DNA of 64,000 nt from Callipepla californica brunnescens (taxonomy: Eukaryota; Chordata; Aves; Galliformes; Odontophoridae). A model generated the notes under the pieces. That model saw nothing but the letters and a program-made list of their open reading frames with translations, had not been told where the DNA came from and made no database searches. Every line of letters begins with the position of its first letter. Within the stretch, counting starts at the first letter, position 1. The translations under genes were made by a program, and so were the position numbers. Where the stretch lies: positions 5,766,001 to 5,830,000 of the forward strand of contig JALIRH010000036.1 of the NCBI GenBank assembly GCA_023055505.1, in the 5' to 3' direction. Below, one piece after another: positions 24,901 to 36,603 of this stretch.

Positions 24901-27059
24901 GAGCTGGGCTGCGGGGCAGCACTGAACACCCAACGTTTCTCTCACGTTTCCAGAGGTGCTTTGCAGAAGTTGTGCCGTGTGCTCACGCTGCTCATTCACC
25001 GCCTCGTGTTTTTGTTCACACACCTGGGCTGGTGCTGGAGCAGCGCGGTGCCGCACGCTGCGGGATCTCTGCTGGCTTCATGACTTCGGATTGTGCTGTT
25101 TGGTGGCTGATGGGCAGCAAGAAATTAGTTGCATGGCAGAGTCCTTTGTGTCAGGTTAAGAGGTGGTTTCAAAAGGATATTTTGTGCCTAATTGACTGTG
25201 ACTGCCAGCCCTAAGGAGGCTGATAGCTCCTGGAAGCCGTGTAATCCTGCCAGGAATCCCTGCACGCTCCCATCTGAACTGTTGTGGAGGTGGAGCTGAG
25301 ATATTTCTCTTCTACATCTTGCAGTTTTGTCCGTGTTGAGGCAACATCCTTTTTGTACAGTTCTCACCAGGGCTGGGGTGATTAAGCACTTAAATTGATT
25401 AATCAAATTTCTTGTGATGAGAACTACAGTCATTCATTAATCTGAATGGGATTATAAATAAGAGTTGGCAGGTACAGGAGACAAACATGTTGACAGCTAG
25501 ACCTGGTGGTTGGAATACAAATTGCACTATTGCATCTGGAGGGTTTTAGCTCCTGGCAGCTCCAGGACATGGCTTCCCTAAAGGTAAAATTAGGCTGAGA
25601 TTAAGGTGTCCCCATACTCAGAAAGAAATATGCAATTGTGAGCAGACAGCCTCTCCAGGTAGATATGTGGGATTGCATACCGATTACCCTACGTCAGGAC
25701 CAGGCTGTGGATTTTGTTTCCTGTTTAATTCAAGAAAGATGTTATGAGATTAGCTTCAATCAGAATTCAGAGGTAACCCAATTGCAGTGTGTGTCTAATA
25801 TCAATTTGGGCAGTAAATGAGCAGGCTAGCGGGGGTGGTTCCTATGAAATTGTCTTGGAATTGGCAGCTCTGCAAGTAAAATGCATATCAAATTTTGCAC
25901 TTGAAGAAATGCTGTCTAATGTTCCCTTTTTGGAGCAGCAGAGCCTCGTGATTTTAATATTGTGACAGAGCCCGGGACGTTGTTTAGGTGACTTGCAAAG
26001 AAGGATGTTGAAACTCTCACCACGTTGAAATCAGTGGCAAAATTCCCATCAACTGCAGCAAGACTGGGATTTCATCTTCAGGGGATGAGGTGACTGTGCA
26101 CGTCGTCGCTGCTGTCCCCAGAGTCAGGCAGGAATGCTGCAGAGCGTGCAGAGATTAAAGCGATCGTGTCGTGTTGGACTGGCCTCGTGCATTTCTTTTC
26201 ATAAATGTTTAAACAATTCTTATTAAAAGAGTTACCGGCATAAAAAATTAAGTGCTGGTAGCACGTGGCGTGCTGCCGTGTTGTCTCAGCTTGTGATAGA
26301 AGGTCAGGGAGCTGACGCACTGCTCGCTGTCCAAGGGAAGTGCACTGATGGGAGACATCACCGCGCGGAGCAGGCGCTGCTGCCATCTCAATGCATTGTC
26401 TGTGTTCGCTTTCAGGGCGGCTCTGGGGTCCCCTCTCCTCCTGGAAGGAAGGAAGGACCCCAGCAGCTCCTCAGCCCTTACCCCACATCTGCAGCTCAGG
26501 GCCCAGCACCTCTGTGTCTCCGTGCTGCAGTGGTTGCTCACCGTGCAGGAGGGACTTCCACCTTTTGTTGCAGAAAGCCTGAGCCCGTCCCCACTCATTG
26601 TGGGTGGCACAAGTGGGAACTTACTCTGTTGGCTGCCTGCTTCTGTGGATCAAAGCCGTTTCCCTCTGCCTGATACAGTCAAAACCAGTAATGGTGAATG
26701 GATCGGCAGCCAGTGCCCACTGCCAGGCTCCCTCAGAGAGAGGCAAGGACTTGCACTGAATGTAAACAGCCTGCTCAAGAAGGCCTGACCTTGGACTTTA
26801 ATTTACTATTGAGCTGCAGGTAAGAGATCAATGGGTGAGTGCCGGAGGATTCAATAGTGAATGGATAGTACCAGAAAACACGCAGGCCACCAGCATAAAG
26901 AAAAGGTGTAGAAAAGAGAGCTTGGGGCATACTGGAAAATGTGCAGCTACTGACTCTTTATTATTGCAATAATTTATCATTTCCTTCTGTGTTATATATG
27001 TAGTGCAGTCCGGCACATCTCATTTTTGCCGTGCACTGACATGATACGTAGACACAGTC
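21979..27059. other. unique non-coding sequence
   Basis: No gene or recognisable transposon. Several 90-150 codon frames occur on both strands (for example 22321-22653 on +, 26348-26788 on +, 26248-26610 on -), and all lack domains. A short GAAG-type simple stretch lies at about 26440-26455. A near-perfect 9-bp stem with a 3-base loop lies at 26257-26277 (ggtagcacg / cgtgctgcc, one G-T pair). Confidence 0.4.
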
Positions 27060-27310
27060 TTTGTCAGAAGATCGGAGTGAAAGGAGATGGCGATCCCGGG
27101 GAAGACCCGCGAGATCGCACTGCAGCAGCACGGCCCACGGACAGGGACAGTGACGGCGGTGTCACAGGAGCAGTGACAGCAGTCAGGAGATGAACGCCTT
27201 CCTAACGAGTTAGGAGGTAACAAGGAAAGTCCTGGGTGAGAAAAGCTCCCCGCGTGGGCCGGGTCCCTCTGGAGCACCGCGTGGGCTCGTGCTCTGGGGA
27301 CACAGCGAGC
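27060..27310. promoter_or_regulatory. CpG-island-like block
   Basis: Hand counting bases 27061-27300 gives 148 G+C of 240 (62%) and 18 CpG. The observed/expected CpG ratio is about 0.8, against a clearly CpG-poor background. This is the strongest CpG-island-like composition in the window. It could be a promoter of an unannotated transcript, an enhancer, or an unrecognised exon. A minus-strand frame (27020-27325, 101 codons) covers it but has no domain I recognise. No TATA box or convincing transcript structure is visible. Confidence 0.4.
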
Positions 27311-28913
27311 ACATGGCAGTGTCATTCCTGGTGCTGAGATCTGAGTGTTTCCTGTGGCACAAAGTGGGAGTGGGGGGGACCTGAACTCTGCTGCTTCTCT
27401 AAGATCAGTGGTGAGAAAACCTGTCTGGCGGTGGTTTAGTCGGAGATTTGCTGCGGCGGAGATGGCACTGCAGGCGATGTTGGATGCCTCTCTCCTGTGA
27501 GATGTTTTTCCCCTTTAGATCAGAATGAACCCCCAAGTGTCACCCGTGTGCCCTCCTGCAGAGCTGCCGGGCTCAGCACTGCTACTCCTCCGTGTTTGTG
27601 AAGGCTGAGCTGGGTCTGATGTGCACAGAGAGGTGCTTAGTTGGTTTCCCCTCTGGTACCCATCAACTTGGTATCGTTTTAAGAGTTGGCAAAAAAATCT
27701 GCTCCTTTGGCCATGGCCCCGTCATTGCTGTCCCCTTCCCCAGCTGCATCTTACTGCCTGGGGAGAAAAAGGAAGATTGATGGCATTAGGATCCCTGTGT
27801 GGGGTGCTGGCATCGAGTCAGGGGATTTCGGAGTGGCGTGTTGGCTTTTCTCGCTGAATTTTGATTAATGGAGCGGGCTGGAGCTGCTGCTGTCTCCCAG
27901 CTCCTTCAGCTGACAGGAGCGAGTGTAATCTGATGTTTAAATGGATTTGGAACGTGTCTGTGGCTTTAGCATCCGTGTCCTGAAGGAAAGACCATCTGCT
28001 ACGAGATAACCCGATCTCAGAGGGCACTTCCTTTGGATTTGTTTGAGAGGAGGGATGGCACACACTGAGGCTGAGGGCTTTCCCCGGCACTTACAGGTTC
28101 GGTGGCAGCTCAGCTAACAGAGCACAGCCTGCAGCTGCCCTGCTCTCCTGACCGTGCTCTGCCCCACGGACAGAGCTGTCAGAGAATTTTGTGGGTGAGT
28201 GTTACAGATGCAGATGGAAAATGGCCCCTCCATGTGACACAAACACCTGAACACCAACAGCCAGCAAACGTCTGCGTTTGCTGTGTTCTGCCTTTCATTG
28301 GCGTGTGGATAGGAGCGACGTGGAGCCTGAGGTTGAGAGCAGAACCTGATTGGGCTCAGGTACCGCAGTTAATTTAGGAAACCTGTATCTTCAGAATGCA
28401 AAGAATGAACCTGAGGCCTCGTTTGGCTTTCCTGGGAGGTCTGATCCACAGCAGCAATGGAGCCTGCTGCGAGCCCTATGTTATGATGTTATTGCCTGTG
28501 GAAAAGGAGAGGCACCGGGGCAGCAGCGTTGTGCAAGAAGCCAGGGCTGTACCTTGCTTCCCCTCGAGCCCGGGGGCAAAGAGCCTCATCTGTTCCCCCT
28601 GTAACCTGCACGGGGCACACTTACGGTGTGTGGAAGCTGCTGGGATACTGGAAGTTGAATGGAGCCTTATGCCATAAAATGACTCGAGTTTATTTTAATA
28701 ATTTAGAGCCACAGGTCTTACTTGGTTTGTTCTCTAAAGATTGATTTAGCTTCTTATTAAGGGAATTGGGAATTCAGTGTGAAAATCTGAACAAAATCTA
28801 GACTTTTTTTTATATAAATATCCACCAGTGTAACTCACTGGGGAGGGAGAATTTCAAAGCCTGACCAACCCCATCTTGAATTTTTGATTCCTTGCTCTCC
28901 CGTTTCCATTCCC
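27311..28913. other. unique non-coding sequence
   Basis: No gene is recognised. Overlapping frames at 28102-28677 on + (80-93 codons) have no domain. An AT-rich patch near 28680-28830 carries no recognisable repeat. Confidence 0.4.
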
Positions 28914-28942
28914 GAGGTGTTCTTGTTAAGGAAGAACACCTC
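28914..28942. repeat. exact 11-bp inverted repeat (hairpin)
   Basis: The left arm gaggtgttctt (28914-28924) and right arm aagaacacctc (28932-28942) are perfect complements around a 7-base loop (gttaagg). The stem does not extend beyond 11 bp, so it is shorter than a typical microRNA precursor. It lies in an AT-rich patch with no gene. The role is unknown. Confidence 0.9.
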
Positions 28943-30301
28943 AGCATTATTGTATTATTTTTAAATAAGCTGCAATCGCTTTAAGGAGCTCAGGATGAAA
29001 AATCCACTAATACTTTGATTTTTTTTTCCCTCCAGTTTTCAGGAGTTTGATAATGCAAGATGTGAAGTGCATATAAATGGAAGGGTAGGCAGTTCTAAGT
29101 GCCCAGCTGTCCCTCTCTGTTCAGAGGAAGCCCTTTCTTATTTAATTATCAGTCATTTTCAGGAAGGTACGAGATGAAGCAGAGCTCTTCCCTGCTCTGT
29201 AGGCTCCTTCAGTTGACCATTGCCTCCCAGCAAACATCCTCATGGTGTTTATGACAAAAGCCTTCATCTTGCTTGCAGCCTGCCAGAGGGCTGGGGGATA
29301 TGAATCTGTGGCTTAAACCTCTGAATGCCACATAGTCTGTGAAGCCAAGCACATCCCTTCCCTGGAAGGTGTCTGTGGCTCCCAGGGGCTGTCCTGCAGT
29401 ACCCACCACCATCCCGGTGCTTGCTGTGAGGTGGCACCAGCCTGCAGGCTGTTCTTGTCATGGAACCCAGAACCCACTCCTTCCAGTCGCTCGGAGACGC
29501 TCTTTCTTTGCTCCTGGAGATTTTGTCAACTTAAAAAGAGAATTGGGAAAAAATGGCTGTCTTCTGTCCAGGCCATTAATTCAGCACGCTCAGGACAGAA
29601 TTAACCTTGGCAAGCCTTGTAGAGGAGAGAGTAATTCTAACCTTAAAAATCTGCTGATTAAAGCTGGTTTCAGGAATTCGATTTCACTTAATGTGTTGGC
29701 TGAGAGCCCAGCCAGCATTAACATAGCCACAGACACACAGGCTTCGGCATTTTTTACCTCCCCCATTAAAAAAAAAAAAGAAAAAAAAAACAGAAGGCAC
29801 AGCTAATGAAACCTCTTTTGTCTGAGCAAAAAATGGTTTTAAAAACCCCTTTAACTGAAAGCATTTTGCATGCCATAGTAGCCTGGAGTGGAGCAGGAGG
29901 TGCCCAAGGAGCTGGGGATGCACAGGGGATGCACCAACCAGCGTGAGGAGGAAACCTCCTCTGCACGGTGCTTTGTGCCATCAGCCCTTCTGGGATCCAT
30001 CACTTCTTTCTCTTTAGTTTTCTGAGGTCGATGTCCTCAGTTCTGCCTCGGGCTCCGTGTCGGGCAGCGCTGGACGCTCACGTTGGGATGGCCCGGAGCT
30101 GCACTGCTCTCCAGGTCCTTGCTGGGACGTGGTGACCCTGAGCTGGAGCTGCTCCCCAGCACGAGAACGGCTCTGAGTCAGCACAGCGCAGACCTTCAGA
30201 GGCACGGGGCTGCAGCGCAGCCAAGGATCGCTGTCAGGGATTATCTTAAGCAAACAGTCTGCTTTTTTCCCAGGCTGAATGGCAGGATTAAGATGTTAAG
30301 C
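28943..30301. other. unique non-coding sequence with an A-rich tract
   Basis: No gene is recognised. A broken poly-A tract lies at 29768-29790 (twelve A, one G, ten A). The upstream + strand frame (29339-29806, 155 codons) runs into this tract, which gives its lysine-rich end. It has no domain, and I cannot identify a parent gene for a processed pseudogene. Confidence 0.4.
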
Positions 30302-30366
30302 TTTTCTTTGAATTCTTTTTTTTTTTTTTTTTTCCACTCTTTTTATTTTTATTATTATTTTTTTTT
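30302..30366. repeat. T-rich low-complexity tract
   Basis: A run of 18 T at 30316-30333 is followed by short TTTTA/TTA repeats to about 30366. This may be a simple repeat or the poly-A tail of a decayed minus-strand insertion, but no body is recognisable on its far side. Confidence 0.85.
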
Positions 30367-30574
30367 GCACGTGAGTCGTCCCTTTGACATATTTTAAAGC
30401 ATTGTTAATCTTTGCCATCTGTGTTTTTAAAAGAGCTCTGTGATAGGAGCGGGCAGGCTTTAACCCCTTCATGTTCAGGCTGACCTCCTGGGTGATGATC
30501 TGGTTTGTGCCTTTACCTGCACACCTGGAGGACTGCACCCCCCCACGCCATCCCACGAGGGCACCCTGCTTGTG

Positions 30575-30715
30575 CCAGGGTGTTCAGGTTGGGTGCTGGG
30601 CTTTCCTCCCCAGCAGAGTGGTGATGCAGGCTGCCAGGGGTGGTGATCACTGTCCCTGGAGGTGTTAAAGTGAGGCGGGTTACTTAGGGATGTGGGTATG
30701 TGGGTGAAATCCCCC
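30575..30715 (+). mobile_element. CR1 LINE 3' fragment, old, plus strand
   Basis: The sense strand reads 'ttcaggttgggtgctgggct', 'agagtggtgatgcaggctgc', 'tgtccctggaggtgtt' and 'ttacttagggatgtgg'. These match, in order, the CR1 tail blocks around the end of ORF2 and the start of the 3' untranslated region. The terminal repeat is lost. It is moderately diverged and ends are approximate. Confidence 0.8.
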
Positions 30716-32810
30716 TCAGCTAGATTCATTTTTTCCTTCTGCAATTGCAGAATCCTGACATGCCTAAAAACACTCCTTTATGGAAAATGAATCACCTTTG
30801 GCAAAGGGGAATGATGATCATGCCCACACCTGTCCCCATCCCCACGTATTAAAAGCCGGTGCAGTCAGAAAATAATATTGCTTTCTTAGCAATAAAGCTG
30901 TTTTGTGGACAGGGATTGTACTGGGATCCTTTAAATTAATAACAGTTTGGTGTGTTGGTTTGTAATGGGCACAGCTTCCACCTGACAGCGTTGTTTTAGG
31001 ATTTTAACACAGTGGAGATTTGATTTTGCTGTGGGAAGAATTCTTTACCCTTACTCCTTTTGGGTAATTGGACAAGCAAAGTTCATTTGAAATAAGGGAC
31101 AAGAAAAAGAAAGAAAAAAATCCCAACATTTTTTCATTTTGCTGCATGAAGCAGTGAGCAGGGTTACGTGCCCTCTGGTTTCAGTGCACATAGCTGGGTG
31201 ACAAACCAAGAGGCATTGGGCTGTTACATTAAAAGAGAAAGAAGTGTGTTGAACTGTTGGGATGCAGAGCAGTGCAGGCAGGCCCTGGTTGTTCTGCCCA
31301 GCTCCAGGGGTGTTTCTCTGCCCATGTGGAAGTTGCTGCCCAGAGGGGAACGTGGTCCAGCATGGGTCTGCAGGGAGCAGGGAGAGCTCCATGCCGCTTT
31401 CAGGACTGGCACGAGGGCTGAGAGGGATCTGTGGGTCAGCAGCCAGGGCTTCTGCCCGTGTGTAAACCTGAGAAGCGCGTTAAGTCTGTCTGTTGGGTCT
31501 TCAACCTGTAGCAGTGTTCAAATACTCCCTAAAATGCTGGTGTGATGCGAGCTGCTGTTCTGTTCTAGCAGCGGAGCCGGAGCCCTGGACGGACTGCAGC
31601 ACAGACCGGCGTGGCAGCAGATGCCGTCCTCTCCTTCCTGACTCCGGGTGCTGCCTCGGAAACCTGCTCATCATGAGCCCAGGCGATGATTTCCCTCCCT
31701 AACCCTGTCTCTGCTTTCTCTGTTTCTGTCCTTAGTGCTTGTACGGCTGTTACGTCCATTCCTCCATCATCCCCACGTTTCACAGAAGGTGCTACTGGCT
31801 TCTCCAGGTAGGACGATGATGGATTCCTTCCTCCTGCTATTGTTCCAAGTGAAGCTGCATGGCTGGGCGTTGGATGTTTTGGGGATTTTCTTGTCTGCAG
31901 GTGATGTGGATTTCCGTAAGGTGGTACGTCTCTCCTTTCTCTAGATAAAGTTTCTAGCAAATACCGAGCTGCTGCCAGCTTATACGTGCCCTAAGCAGGG
32001 TCAGCTGAAATGGGACTTTTTCCAGGTTTTAGCTGTGTTTCTCCATTTTGGAGCCAGCCATGCAGCAGGATTCGGGGAGCCAGCCGCTGCATCAGTGTGC
32101 AGTGTCGTGGGAGAGAAAGCAGCGCTGGGGACTCGTGTGAGTTCTGTGTAAAGCTGATGGCACGCGGCTCAGGATTGGGGGTGGGACGGTTGGTGTGGGG
32201 GGGTTCAGTTACTTGCTGACTTTCCTCCTCATTGCAGTGGGCACAGCAGAGCCCCTCGAGCTTTCTGAGCTCTGCAGAGCGTGGTGCTGGCCCTGGGGCC
32301 GTGGTGGTGTGCTCGGATCCCTTGGCTGCGGCCAAAGGTGTGCTGAGCTCCCCGTACTGACTCTTACTGTTGGTTATGAGTGCTGAGTATGCGGATGGAA
32401 AATGGAAATACTCCCGTGTTTTCCTCTTGGTTTCCAGTCACGTTTCCATGTTGATGGAGCTGTTGCTGGCTGCTGCATGAAAGGACACCCCACAATGCAG
32501 TGGTGGTGGCCGCTCTGTGGTCATCACAGGGACTGTGCACAGTGTCACCGTCCTCTCTTCATAAGAATGAATGTGTGTCCCTGCTGCAGTCAGAGTGGTA
32601 TTTCACCCCCATGGAGGGAAGTGCTGGTGTGTGAGTGCTGAAAGTAGAGTGCAGCCACCTCGAATCCACCACCTTAAGGCCCTTTCTTGCAGCAGCAGCA
32701 GCTTTTCCCCACTGCCTGCGGGTTCCTGACCTGTGCCTGTGGTTGGATGGAGCAGGCAGCGAGACGGGGAGCTGTGCAAAGGCACCACTAAAGAAGCCAT
32801 TAAAAGTTCA
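30716..32810. other. unique non-coding sequence
   Basis: No gene is recognised. G+C rises between 31.5 and 32.4 kb, where minus-strand frames at 31565-31960 and 31991-32335 are open for 131 and 114 codons but show no domain. A G-rich stretch at 32177-32203 has uneven loops and is only a weak quadruplex candidate. Confidence 0.4.
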
Positions 32811-32830
32811 CAGTTCAGTGCACTGAACTG
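32811..32830. repeat. 20-bp perfect palindrome
   Basis: The string cagttcagtgcactgaactg is identical to its reverse complement over all 20 bases. By simple chance one would expect roughly 0.06 such palindromes in 64 kb of random sequence. It lies in unique non-coding DNA. It might be a dyad protein site, a cruciform-prone site or chance. Confidence 0.95.
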
Positions 32831-35581
32831 AACAAAATCTCTAAACTTAGAGTCCAGTTTGCCTTGGGCAGCAGACAGCTGTTTGTTTTATTATTTAGCG
32901 TCTGTGTGCTGGTGATGGATGATGTGACACGAGAATTCAGAGGATATTCTAAATTCATCCCAGGCTGCAGGCACAGCACGGCACGGTGCAGTGCTTCTCC
33001 CAGCTGTCCCTGCTGGAGGCCATGGGTGGAGCAGCAGACAGTTATCACCCCTGTATCTAATTACTTGCATTGCAGTATCAGAGAATCCTGCCTGTATCCT
33101 GAGGTCTGGCTCTTCCATGTTCAGCACTGAGGCCATCTGTGCTCTGATGATCGATAGAGGTGGGCAGACTTGGAGCTGCACTCCTCGTGAGCCCGTTTGT
33201 GCAGGACGTTCCGTTGTGGATGTGGTGTGTTTTTATTTAGAAGCAAGGACACGTTGTGCCTCCGCTGAGTGAGGAGCGTGAGCCCGTGATTCATGAGTGC
33301 GTCTTCCAGGCGTAAGTGGACATCCTTCAGTCACACTCTCAAGGTTATGCAGAACAACTGATGATGTTTTAAGGTTTGCACTGTGCTTCTGTGCAGCTCT
33401 GTGGTGGCCCTCTGGCTCCTGGAGGGGCTTTAGCACACGGACAGTGCTTGAGGTGCAGTTAGGCATAGTCCTTCCAAACAGCGCCAGATTTTCTGTCGCT
33501 GGGAAAGAAAAATGTTTGTACCCATAATGACTAATGCAGGAAAATGTGGATTCTCAGAGAGAGTCTATTTTCAAACACTGGCACAGCTGAATACCAAATG
33601 CAGAGTTCCCTTCTGTGCGTGGTAATTGGCACCCCAGGAATCTCAGATGGATCCCATGCCACGCTCCCGGGGCGGCCGCTGGGAGCAGCTCTGTGCCCGC
33701 TCACAGCTCTGCTCTTGTGCAGTGGGGCAGTGGGGCAGGAGTGATGCCAGCTGTTGGCATGGCACGGCTTGACCCGTCCTGTTCTGTGCTGTGCTGCCCT
33801 TGGCAGAGCACTGCTGACAGATCAGGGCATCCTCCGCTCAGCTCCCACTGCCCTGGGTCAGCTTGACAATTTGTGCCTTTTAGGACACGTGCTGGAAATA
33901 CTGCAGGCTCATAAAAATCCTTCAGACTTTTGCCCAGTGACAGTTTTTGTTTTTCGTTCGGGTACAATAGGAATATCCAGGCAGTAGTGCATTAAAGCTC
34001 GAGCACGGTGTGTGGCTGCAGGTGCTGCAGGGCAGAAGGAGAGCAGTGGGCATTGGGCCCAAGAGCCTTTCTGCCCTTTCTGGTGGGCGCAGCCCCATTT
34101 GAAGATGTTTCGGTCATCCTCAGTGTTCCTGCCCTGGTGTTCAGGCAGAGAAGCACAGTGCTGTGCCCCAGTTCTGTGATACTTTGCAGAACAACTGTGC
34201 TGTGTGTCTTCTCTGTTTCTTGATGAAACTTCAGTGTCCTTCCCACACCTCTTACTGAACACGTGGGCATACTTCGGGGCAACTGCAGCCTTTGAAACCC
34301 ACCTTCAGCCTTTTAAGTAGCAGAGATGTAAACGTAGATGCTTCCATGTGACGTACTCTTAGGATCTGTTAAGTTGAAGGCTATTTTTGCTTTACTTTTC
34401 CTTCTTCAGGTTTTCCTTGCTTCTCATAGGGTGCTTCCCCTCACTAAAATTGAGTTCCATCTGGTGGAGCTCATCACGAGCTGCCTTCAGTGAGCTCCTT
34501 CCCCTCCGCAAGAACAAAGCTGTCCCTCCATCACGAGAGCACAGAACTCTGAGGGAGCAGCACCTGTGAGCCCTCTCTTTGGGGTGAGAAATGTTTTTCG
34601 TGACAGAAGTCTGTAGTAGATAGAGTTGAACTTGCAGCTCCGAGCAGGCTGTACCCTTCTGTCTCTGGATACCTTCAGCACCGAGAAGTGCTTCGACACC
34701 TACAGCTTGAGTGCAGCGTGGAGGTGCAGCAGTAACCTTCCAGCATTCCAGCAAAGGGGGAAGGAGAGGATTACAAATGAACTGGTGTTGAGGAGGCTGG
34801 GAACGGGTTAGCAGGAGCGCTCTGTCTTTTGTAATGCTTTTATAAATTATTTATTAACACACTTGCTGCATTTTCCTTAGAAATCGGGTGGAAAAGCAAA
34901 ACGTATGGCCGGCAGATTATATTCCAGAAGAAGGATGGCAGTGATTAAAAAACAATTTCCAACTATTTCCAACGTATAACTTTATTTTAGACGAGTACTC
35001 TGCTATTTTTGTATCGCACTCCACCATTTTAAAGAAAATCCAGGATTCATTCTTGAGATATACGAGAAGAGTGACAGTAATGCAAGCAAAGGAAAAAGCA
35101 GTCGGAGTGCTTTAGCTGTTGCTTAAATAATCTGTTGTCATTTATAGAAGAGATGCATTTCCCAAACTGCTCTGGGACGTGCTTTGGTTGCTAATCAGGA
35201 GGAGTTATTGTAGGGGTGACATAACAAAGTCCAAAACATGGCCGACTGCTGCAGGAGAGGAAAGCAGGTTTTATGCTTTTGGCTCTTTGTGGAAATGATG
35301 CACCATTTGCACTTTACATCTGACTTGGGGGGACTGAAAGCGGCGTATCCGTGGTTTATCGCTGCCGGTGGTGCAGGGGGAGCAGCACGCCCGTGCCAGC
35401 GGTGTTCCCAGGCAGAGCTGTGTGTCCTTCGGGCAGCGCAGCACAGCACCCGCGTGGCACTGCCCCTGTGCAGACTGCCTGCTCTGTGCCTGCTCCCAGC
35501 AGCTCCTTCCAGCAGTGCCTGCGTTACTGGAGCTGTATTTTACCCCCATGAGTACAAAAACGGCAGGGGTGCTGTAGAGCC
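32831..35581. other. unique non-coding sequence
   Basis: No gene is recognised. An AT-rich stretch at about 34820-35120, free of recognisable repeats, has the look of a conserved non-coding element, but conservation cannot be judged from one sequence. Frames near 33909-34282 and 34392-34754 (minus) are open for 96-120 codons without a domain. Confidence 0.4.
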
Positions 35582-35740
35582 GTAGGATGGCTGAGGTTGG
35601 GGGGACCCTAGAGCCCCCCCAGTTCCAACTCGGTGCCATGGGCTGCGTGTCCCCAGCAGCTCAGGGCCCATCTGTGGCCTGGGGCATCTCCAGGGATGGG
35701 GCACCCCCAGTTCCTTGGGCAGCTCACCCAGGGGGTCCCA
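35582..35740 (-). mobile_element. CR1 LINE 3' fragment, minus strand
   Basis: The + strand starts with taggatggctgaggttgggg, the antisense of a CR1 terminal region. It continues with 'ttccaactcggtgccatggg', 'agctcagggcccatctgtgg' and 'catctccagggatggggcac'. It ends near 'ttccttgggcagctc'. The block order is that of an antisense CR1 tail. An internal G-run and C-run (ggggg...ccccccc, 35598-35621) could pair as a small hairpin. It is diverged and inactive. Confidence 0.85.
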
Positions 35741-36537
35741 GCAGAGCCGTGTGTGCTCAGACCCGTGGTGTTACACCGAGGGATCCTCGCTGCGGGGATC
35801 ACGGCCACGCGGCAGCGCAGCTCAGCAGGAAATTAAATCAAACCAACTCCGAGTCACTGATTAACATTTTCTGTATACTGGGGATTAGGCTTTTGGTGAC
35901 ACTTAAATTGAATTCTAATACTATTTTGGAATGTATAATGGGCTGAATTTACTTCACCTCAGGTTTGAGTTAATAGCTTATTAAATTAGGCACCTTGCAG
36001 TAGCAGAGTTGTTTGCTGGTGTAGGACACTCAGCCTTACAGAAGGAATGCAGCAATGTGCTGATCTCATCTCGTATTCCCTGCTCAATTATTAGGTCTGC
36101 AGGTGCCCAGGAACATGTTACACTGTCAATTGAAGTTCCGCCCTCACTGCAAAGGCGTCACGAGGGGGAGCTTGGAAGTTCCGTAGTGAAGCCAATTAAC
36201 TGTTGCCAGCACTGAGGTCTCTCATTCCAACACAGCACTTTTTTTTTCCTTTCTTTTAATGTGTGGTGTTGGGCTCTGCTGTGAGTCCCCTTTCTTTGCA
36301 TTCTGTCTGTTCAGGAGCTCTTCTCCAAGTGTTCCAGGTAAACCTGCTCACCTGCGGTCTTGATGCTGTTCTCCTGCCTGCGTGAGCTCCCTCTGGTTAC
36401 CCAGGCTGCTTTCGTTGTCAAAATCATCTTCTGTTTCTGAAGGAGTATCTGTCTGTCCCTCTTTTGATGAAGTGAATGCCTTCAGTCACCTCTGCCAGGC
36501 ACTGACCCTCAGAAGGCTCCTGCTCACACGGGCACAG
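35741..36537. other. unique non-coding sequence
   Basis: No gene or further repeat is recognised in about 800 bp between a CR1 fragment and a 22-bp tandem array. A run of eight or nine T lies near 36239-36247. Confidence 0.4.
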
Positions 36538-36603
36538 CTCCAGCACGGCACTGGGATGGCTCCAGCACGGCACTGGGATGGCTCCAGCACGGCACTGGGA
36601 TGG
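36538..36603 (+). repeat. 22-bp tandem triplicate
   Basis: Three consecutive identical copies of a 22-bp unit (ctccagcacggcactgggat followed by gg) occupy 36538-36559, 36560-36581 and 36582-36603. No mismatch is visible, so the expansion is recent or the array is homogenised. It lies in unique non-coding DNA. Because 22 is not a multiple of three, every frame is read in turn through the array. Confidence 0.95.

Noticed and set aside
26257..26277. 9-bp stem with a 3-base loop
   Set aside because: It contains a G-T pair, a very short loop and no supporting context. Many such stems are expected by chance.
29339..29806. 155-codon frame ending in an A-rich tract, considered as a processed pseudogene
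   Set aside because: No parent protein is recognisable. The lysine-rich end is just the A-tract.
32177..32203. G-quadruplex candidate
   Set aside because: One loop would be about 11 bases and another pair of runs must be split from a single seven-G run. It is too weak to call.
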